Below are positions 6,406 through 9,993 of a stretch of 9,993 bases of DNA, in pieces. Made by a program: the position numbers and the translations under genes. The notes under the pieces were generated by a model. That model searched no databases, had not been told where the DNA came from, and saw only the letters and a program-made list of their open reading frames with translations. How positions within the stretch are numbered: the first letter of the stretch is position 1; each line of letters starts with the position of its first letter. The DNA comes from JBBECF01 sp040881945 (lineage in GTDB: Bacteria > Pseudomonadota > Alphaproteobacteria > Dongiales > Dongiaceae): NCBI GenBank assembly GCA_040881945.1, contig JBBECF010000214.1, positions 1 to 9,993 of the forward strand, in the 5' to 3' direction.

Positions 6406-8214
6406 ATGACCGACAAGATCGTGCGCATCGGTTGCGCCTCGGGCTTCTGGGGCGATTCGGCGATGGCCGCGCCGCAGCTCGTGCGCCGCGCCGGGATCGA
6501 CTATCTGGTCTTCGACTACCTGGCCGAGGTGACGATGTCGATCATGGCCCGCGCCAAGGCGCGCGAGGCCGGCGGCGGCTACGCCACCGATTTCGTCGCG
6601 GTCGTCATGGCGGAGATCGTCAGGGACATCGCCGCCAAGGGCATCAAGGTCGTGAGCAACGCCGGCGGCGTCAACCCGCTGGCCTGCCGCGACGCGCTCG
6701 CCGCCGTGGCGCGCGCGGCCGGGGTCGAGCTGGCGATCGCGGTCGTGCTCGGCGACGACCTGCTGGGGCGGGCCGAGGGCTTGCGCGCGCGCGGCGTTGC
6801 CGAGATGACTTCGGGCGCGACGCTGCCGCCGGCGCTGCTCAGCGCCAACGCCTATCTCGGCGCCCGGCCGATCGCCGCCGCGCTGGCCGCGGGCGCCGAC
6901 GTGGTGCTGACCGGGCGCTGCGTCGACAGCGCGCTCGCCCTCGGGCCGCTGATCCACGAATTCGGCTGGCCGGCCGACGATTACGACCGGCTGGCGGCGG
7001 GCAGCCTCGCCGGCCATCTCATCGAATGCGGCGCGCAAGCGACCGGCGGCCTGTTCACCGACTGGCAGGCGGTCGAGGGGTGGGCGGACATCGGCTATCC
7101 GATCGTCGAATGCGCCGCCGACGGCGGCCTGGTCCTGACCAAGCCGCCGGGCACCGGCGGGCTGGTGACGCCGGCGACGACGGCCGAGCAGATGCTCTAC
7201 GAGGTCGGCGACCCCGCCGCGTACCTGCTGCCCGACGTGACCTGCGACTTTACCGGCGTGGTCTTGGCGCAGGCCGGACCGGACCGGGTGCGGGCGACGG
7301 GCGCGCGCGGCCGCCCGCCGCCGCGGGACTACAAGGTGAGCGCCACCTGGCTCGACGGCTTCCGCCTGTCGATGACGCTGACGATCGTCGGCAGCGACGC
7401 CGCGGCCAAGGCGCGGCGCACCGGCGAGGCGTTGCTGGCGCGCACCCGCGCAATGTTCCGCGCGCACAACCTCGCGGATTATCGCGAAACCAGGATCGAG
7501 CTGCTCGGCGCCGAGGACGGCTATGGGCCGCACGCCCGCGCGACCGCCACGCGCGAGGTCGTGCTGCGCCTGTCGGCGCGCCACGACGACCGGCGGGCCT
7601 TGGAGCTGTTGGCGCGCGAGGCGGCGGCGCCGGTGACCTCCATGGCGCCGGGCACGACCGGCTATCTCGGCGGCCGGCCGGCGGTGCAGTCGGTGGCCCG
7701 GCTGTTCTCGTTCCTCGTGCCCAAGGGCGAGGTGCCGGCGAGCGTCGATTTCGGCGGCGCGCTGCACCCGGTCACTATCCCCGAGGGCGCGGTCCCCGAG
7801 ACCGCAGCCGCCGCGCCGCCGCCGGTTCCGTCGCCGGCGCCCACCGGGCCAACCGTGACTGTGCCGCTGATCGCGCTCGCCCACGGGCGCAGCGGCGACA
7901 AGGGCGACAGCGCCAATATCGCGATCATCGCGCGGCGCCCGGAATTCCTGCCGGCGCTGCGCGCCGCCTTGACCGAGGCGGCCGTCGCCGACTATTTCCG
8001 CCATCTCAAGCCGGGCCGCGTCCGGCGTTACGACGTGCCCGGCGTGCAGGCGCTCAACTTCGTGCTCGAGGCGGCGCTCGGCGGCGGCGGCGCGGCCAGT
8101 TTGCGCAACGACCCGCAGGGCAAGGCCTTTGCCCAGATGCTTCTCGACCTGCCGGTGCCCGTTCCGGCCAAGCTCGCCGCCCGCTACGGGTTGACGGCGC
8201 CGGGCGAGACGTAG
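6406..8214 (+). CDS. AtuA-like (DUF1446) family protein
   Basis: A 602-aa protein of the acyclic terpene utilization AtuA / DUF1446 family. Residues 1 to about 460 form the main domain, with recognisable stretches IGCASGFWGDS, DYLAEVTMSIMARA, VSNAGGVNP, LTGRCVDSALALGPLIHEFGW and the Gly-rich GTTGYLGGRPAV. A Pro/Ala-rich linker follows at about 465-483. The C-terminal AtuA-like domain starts around 487 with ALAHGRSGDKGDSANIAI. The name comes from citronellol/geraniol catabolism in Pseudomonas, but the reaction is not established and there is no acyl-CoA carboxylase beside it here. It is the first gene of an apparent operon with OtnI-like and DenD-like genes, suggesting a role in sugar-acid or hydroxy-acid metabolism. 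AGGGGAG at 6390-6396 supports ATG 6406. No clear promoter was found in the 118 bases after the repeat. Confidence 0.9.
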   Translation: MTDKIVRIGCASGFWGDSAMAAPQLVRRAGIDYLVFDYLAEVTMSIMARAKAREAGGGYATDFVAVVMAEIVRDIAAKGIKVVSNAGGVNPLACRDALAAVARAAGVELAIAVVLGDDLLGRAEGLRARGVAEMTSGATLPPALLSANAYLGARPIAAALAAGADVVLTGRCVDSALALGPLIHEFGWPADDYDRLAAGSLAGHLIECGAQATGGLFTDWQAVEGWADIGYPIVECAADGGLVLTKPPGTGGLVTPATTAEQMLYEVGDPAAYLLPDVTCDFTGVVLAQAGPDRVRATGARGRPPPRDYKVSATWLDGFRLSMTLTIVGSDAAAKARRTGEALLARTRAMFRAHNLADYRETRIELLGAEDGYGPHARATATREVVLRLSARHDDRRALELLAREAAAPVTSMAPGTTGYLGGRPAVQSVARLFSFLVPKGEVPASVDFGGALHPVTIPEGAVPETAAAAPPPVPSPAPTGPTVTVPLIALAHGRSGDKGDSANIAIIARRPEFLPALRAALTEAAVADYFRHLKPGRVRRYDVPGVQALNFVLEAALGGGGAASLRNDPQGKAFAQMLLDLPVPVPAKLAARYGLTAPGET

Positions 8215-8230
8215 GACCGTGAGTTTGCCG

Positions 8231-9028
8231 ATGCCGAACTTCGCCGCCAATCTCAGCATGATGTTCCAGGAGGTCGGTTTCCTCGACCGCTTCGCGGCCG
8301 CCGCCGATGCCGGCTTCCGCGCCGTCGAGTATCTGTTCCCCTACGATCACGAACCGGCCGAGCTGGCGGCGCGGTTGCAGCGGTTCGGCCTCCGGCAGGT
8401 GCTGTTCAACCTGCCGCCCGGCGACTGGGCGGCAGGCGAACGCGGGCTGGCCGCCCTGCCGGGCCGCGAGGCCGAATTCGCCGCCGGGGTCGATCGCGGC
8501 CTCGACTACGCCCGCGCGCTCGGCTGCACGCAGCTGCACGCCATGGCCGGCATCCCGCCCGTCGGCGCCGCCCCGGCCGACGCCGAGGCGACCTATGTCG
8601 CCAATCTGCACGCGGCGGCGGCGCGGCTGGCGGCGCACGGCATCCGCCTGTTGATCGAGCCGATCAACACGCGCGACATGCCGGGCTATTTCCTGACCAC
8701 GCCGGAGCAGGCGCGCCGCGTCATCGCCCAGGCCGGGACCGACAACCTGTTCGTGCAGATGGACCTTTATCACTGCCAGATCATGGGCGGCGATTTGAGC
8801 GAGCGGATCCGCGCCAACCTGCCGCTGACCCGGCATTTCCAGATCGCCGGCGTGCCCGGCCGCCATGAGCCCGACACCGGCGAGATCGACTATCGCCACC
8901 TGTTCGAGCTGATCGACGGGCTGGGCTACGACGGCTGGATCGGTTGCGAGTACCGGCCACGCGGCGACACAAGCGCCGGGCTCGCCTGGGCGGCGCCCCA
9001 TGGGATCGGCGCCGGGAGGATTCGATGA
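8231..9028 (+). CDS. otnI: 2-oxo-tetronate / hydroxypyruvate isomerase
   Basis: A TIM-barrel sugar isomerase of the Hyi/OtnI family, 265 aa from ATG 8231. It begins MPNFAANLSMMFQE, as E. coli Hyi-type proteins do, and keeps the paired catalytic glutamates at 143 (LLIEPIN) and 240 (GCEYRPRG). QMDLYHCQ and the QIAGVPGRHEPDTGEIDY block supply further active-site and metal residues. Family members interconvert hydroxypyruvate with tartronate semialdehyde, or isomerise 2-oxo-tetronates in erythronate/threonate breakdown; the DenD-like gene next door favours the second. The start lies 16 bases after the AtuA-family stop. A GTG at 8219 would add four residues but sits only 2 bases from an AGGA, so the ATG is preferred though not certain. 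The stop overlaps the next start by four bases (ATGA). Confidence 0.88.
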   Translation: MPNFAANLSMMFQEVGFLDRFAAAADAGFRAVEYLFPYDHEPAELAARLQRFGLRQVLFNLPPGDWAAGERGLAALPGREAEFAAGVDRGLDYARALGCTQLHAMAGIPPVGAAPADAEATYVANLHAAAARLAAHGIRLLIEPINTRDMPGYFLTTPEQARRVIAQAGTDNLFVQMDLYHCQIMGGDLSERIRANLPLTRHFQIAGVPGRHEPDTGEIDYRHLFELIDGLGYDGWIGCEYRPRGDTSAGLAWAAPHGIGAGRIR

Positions 9029-9993
9029 AGGTAGTCATCACCGGCGGCGCCGGGTTCCTCGGGCACCGGCTGGCGCGGACGCTGCTCGCCCACGCCCACC
9101 TGCGCAACCGCGACGGCGCGCCCGAGCCGATCGAGGAGCTGGTGCTGTTCGACGCGATCGAGGCGGCGCCGATCGCGGGCGGCGACGGCGCCGTGCGCAT
9201 CGTCACCGGCGACATCGCGGACCGCGCCGTGCTGCGCCGCGTTATCGACGCGGGCACCGACAGCGTCTTCCACCTCGCCGCCGTGGTCAGCGCCGCCGCC
9301 GAGGCCGATTTCGACCTCGGCATGCGGGTGAACCTGGACGGCACGCGCGCCGTGCTCGACGCCTGCCGCGCCCTCGACCGGCCGCCGCGCCTCGTGTTCG
9401 CCAGCTCGGTCGCGGTGTTCGGCGGCGACCTGCCGAAAAGGCTGGACGACGCGACGGCGCCGGCGCCGCAGACTTCCTACGGCACGCAGAAGGCGATCGG
9501 CGAGCTGCTGGTCGCCGATTACAGCCGCAAGGGATTCATCGACGGGCGGTCGCTGCGCCTGCCGACCATCGTTGTGCGGCCGGGAAAGCCGAACAAGGCC
9601 GCCTCGGCCTTCGCCAGCGGCATCCTGCGCGAGCCGCTGAGCGGCCAGGAGGCGATCTGCCCGGTGGCGCCCGCCGCGCGGCTGTGGATCCTGTCGCCGC
9701 GCAAGGCGGTGGCCGCGTTCCGCCACGCCCACGACCTGCCGGCGGCCGCCTGGGACGGCCAGCGCAGCCTCAACCTGCCCGGCATCGGCATCACCGTCGA
9801 CGAGATGGTCGAGGGCCTGCGCCGGGTCGCCGGCGAAGGCCCGGTCGCCCGCATAAGCTGGCAGCCGGACCCGCAGATCCAGCGCATCGTCGCGGGCTGG
9901 CCCGGGCGCTTCGACGCGGCGCGGGCGCGTCGCCTCGGCTTCGAGGCCGATTCGGACATCGACGAGATCATCCGCGCCTTCATCGACGAGGAA
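9025..9993 (+). CDS. denD: D-erythronate dehydrogenase-like SDR (3' end outside window)
   Basis: An extended short-chain dehydrogenase, 323 codons to the window edge with no stop yet; the family length suggests only a few residues are missing. The Rossmann motif GGAGFLG is at 7-13, the catalytic Ser is at 127 or 128 (FASSVAVFGG), and the Y-x3-K pair is Tyr 152/Lys 156 (SYGTQKAIGELL). The segment SLRLPTIVVRPGKPNKAASAF (178-198) is characteristic of DenD-type proteins rather than nucleotide-sugar epimerases. DenD oxidises D-erythronate with NAD to 2-oxo-tetronate, the substrate of OtnI. The ATG overlaps the isomerase stop (ATGA), and GGGAGGA at 9014-9020 is the ribosome site, indicating translational coupling. 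A general NAD-dependent epimerase is the alternative reading. Confidence 0.85.
   Translation, partial: MKVVITGGAGFLGHRLARTLLAHAHLRNRDGAPEPIEELVLFDAIEAAPIAGGDGAVRIVTGDIADRAVLRRVIDAGTDSVFHLAAVVSAAAEADFDLGMRVNLDGTRAVLDACRALDRPPRLVFASSVAVFGGDLPKRLDDATAPAPQTSYGTQKAIGELLVADYSRKGFIDGRSLRLPTIVVRPGKPNKAASAFASGILREPLSGQEAICPVAPAARLWILSPRKAVAAFRHAHDLPAAAWDGQRSLNLPGIGITVDEMVEGLRRVAGEGPVARISWQPDPQIQRIVAGWPGRFDAARARRLGFEADSDIDEIIRAFIDEE

Noticed and set aside
6324..8222. Second plus-strand open frame (632 codons) over the AtuA-family gene
   Set aside because: Arg/Ala-rich out-of-frame translation of the real gene, with no motifs.
6223..8259. Long minus-strand open frame (678 codons) opposite the AtuA-family gene
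   Set aside because: His/Arg/Ala/Gly-rich composition with no recognisable domain, and it runs through the repeat element. It is a typical antisense shadow in GC-rich DNA, whereas the plus strand has a clear family match.
8926..9732. Minus-strand open frames opposite the denD-like gene (also 8781-9344 and 9519-9983)
   Set aside because: The plus strand carries a complete SDR signature in this region; the antisense frames show only Arg/Ala/Gly-rich sequence.

Overview
The window comes from a GC-rich bacterial chromosome, most likely an alphaproteobacterium of the Rhodospirillales/Hyphomicrobiales kind. That placement is inferred from base composition, the short RHH_4-type protein, the COG5499-type HigA and the general style of the genes; no rRNA or marker gene fixes it. 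Protein-coding density is high, and the non-coding DNA is mostly repeats and short control regions.

Left part (1-1921, + strand): a complete glucose-6-phosphate isomerase gene (pgi) lies between two near-identical copies of a palindromic repeat. The copy at the window start is cut by the edge. The copy after pgi is whole, with 10-bp terminal inverted repeats and two internal hairpins.

Middle part (1932-6151, all - strand). Reading in the direction of transcription: a mono-haem periplasmic cytochrome c; a higBA toxin-antitoxin locus whose toxin gene is broken by one extra base while the antitoxin is intact, with a palindromic putative operator in front; a small RHH_4-type ribbon-helix-helix protein; a VOC/glyoxalase-I-like protein; a Tat-exported gluconate-2-dehydrogenase-subunit-3-like protein; and a GMC-family FAD oxidoreductase. 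The last three are tightly spaced and look like one operon. The last two resemble the small and catalytic subunits of periplasmic flavin dehydrogenases (gluconate, FAD-glucose, fructose and sorbitol dehydrogenases). The usual tri-haem membrane cytochrome subunit is absent, and the nearby single-haem cytochrome c is a possible substitute electron acceptor.

Boundary (6168-6287): a symmetric 120-bp element made of two inverted 54-bp units, each folding into a hairpin with compensatory base changes. It looks like a REPIN or an IS-derived MITE and sits between the divergent cytochrome c gene and the next operon.

Right part (6406-9993, + strand): a compact operon of an AtuA/DUF1446-family protein, a hydroxypyruvate/2-oxo-tetronate isomerase (OtnI/Hyi) and a D-erythronate dehydrogenase-like SDR (DenD) that runs off the window end. 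DenD and OtnI are consecutive steps of four-carbon sugar-acid (tetronate) catabolism. The AtuA-family protein, of poorly known biochemistry, is therefore placed in a sugar-acid context rather than its named terpene context. This is the most interesting functional lead in the window.
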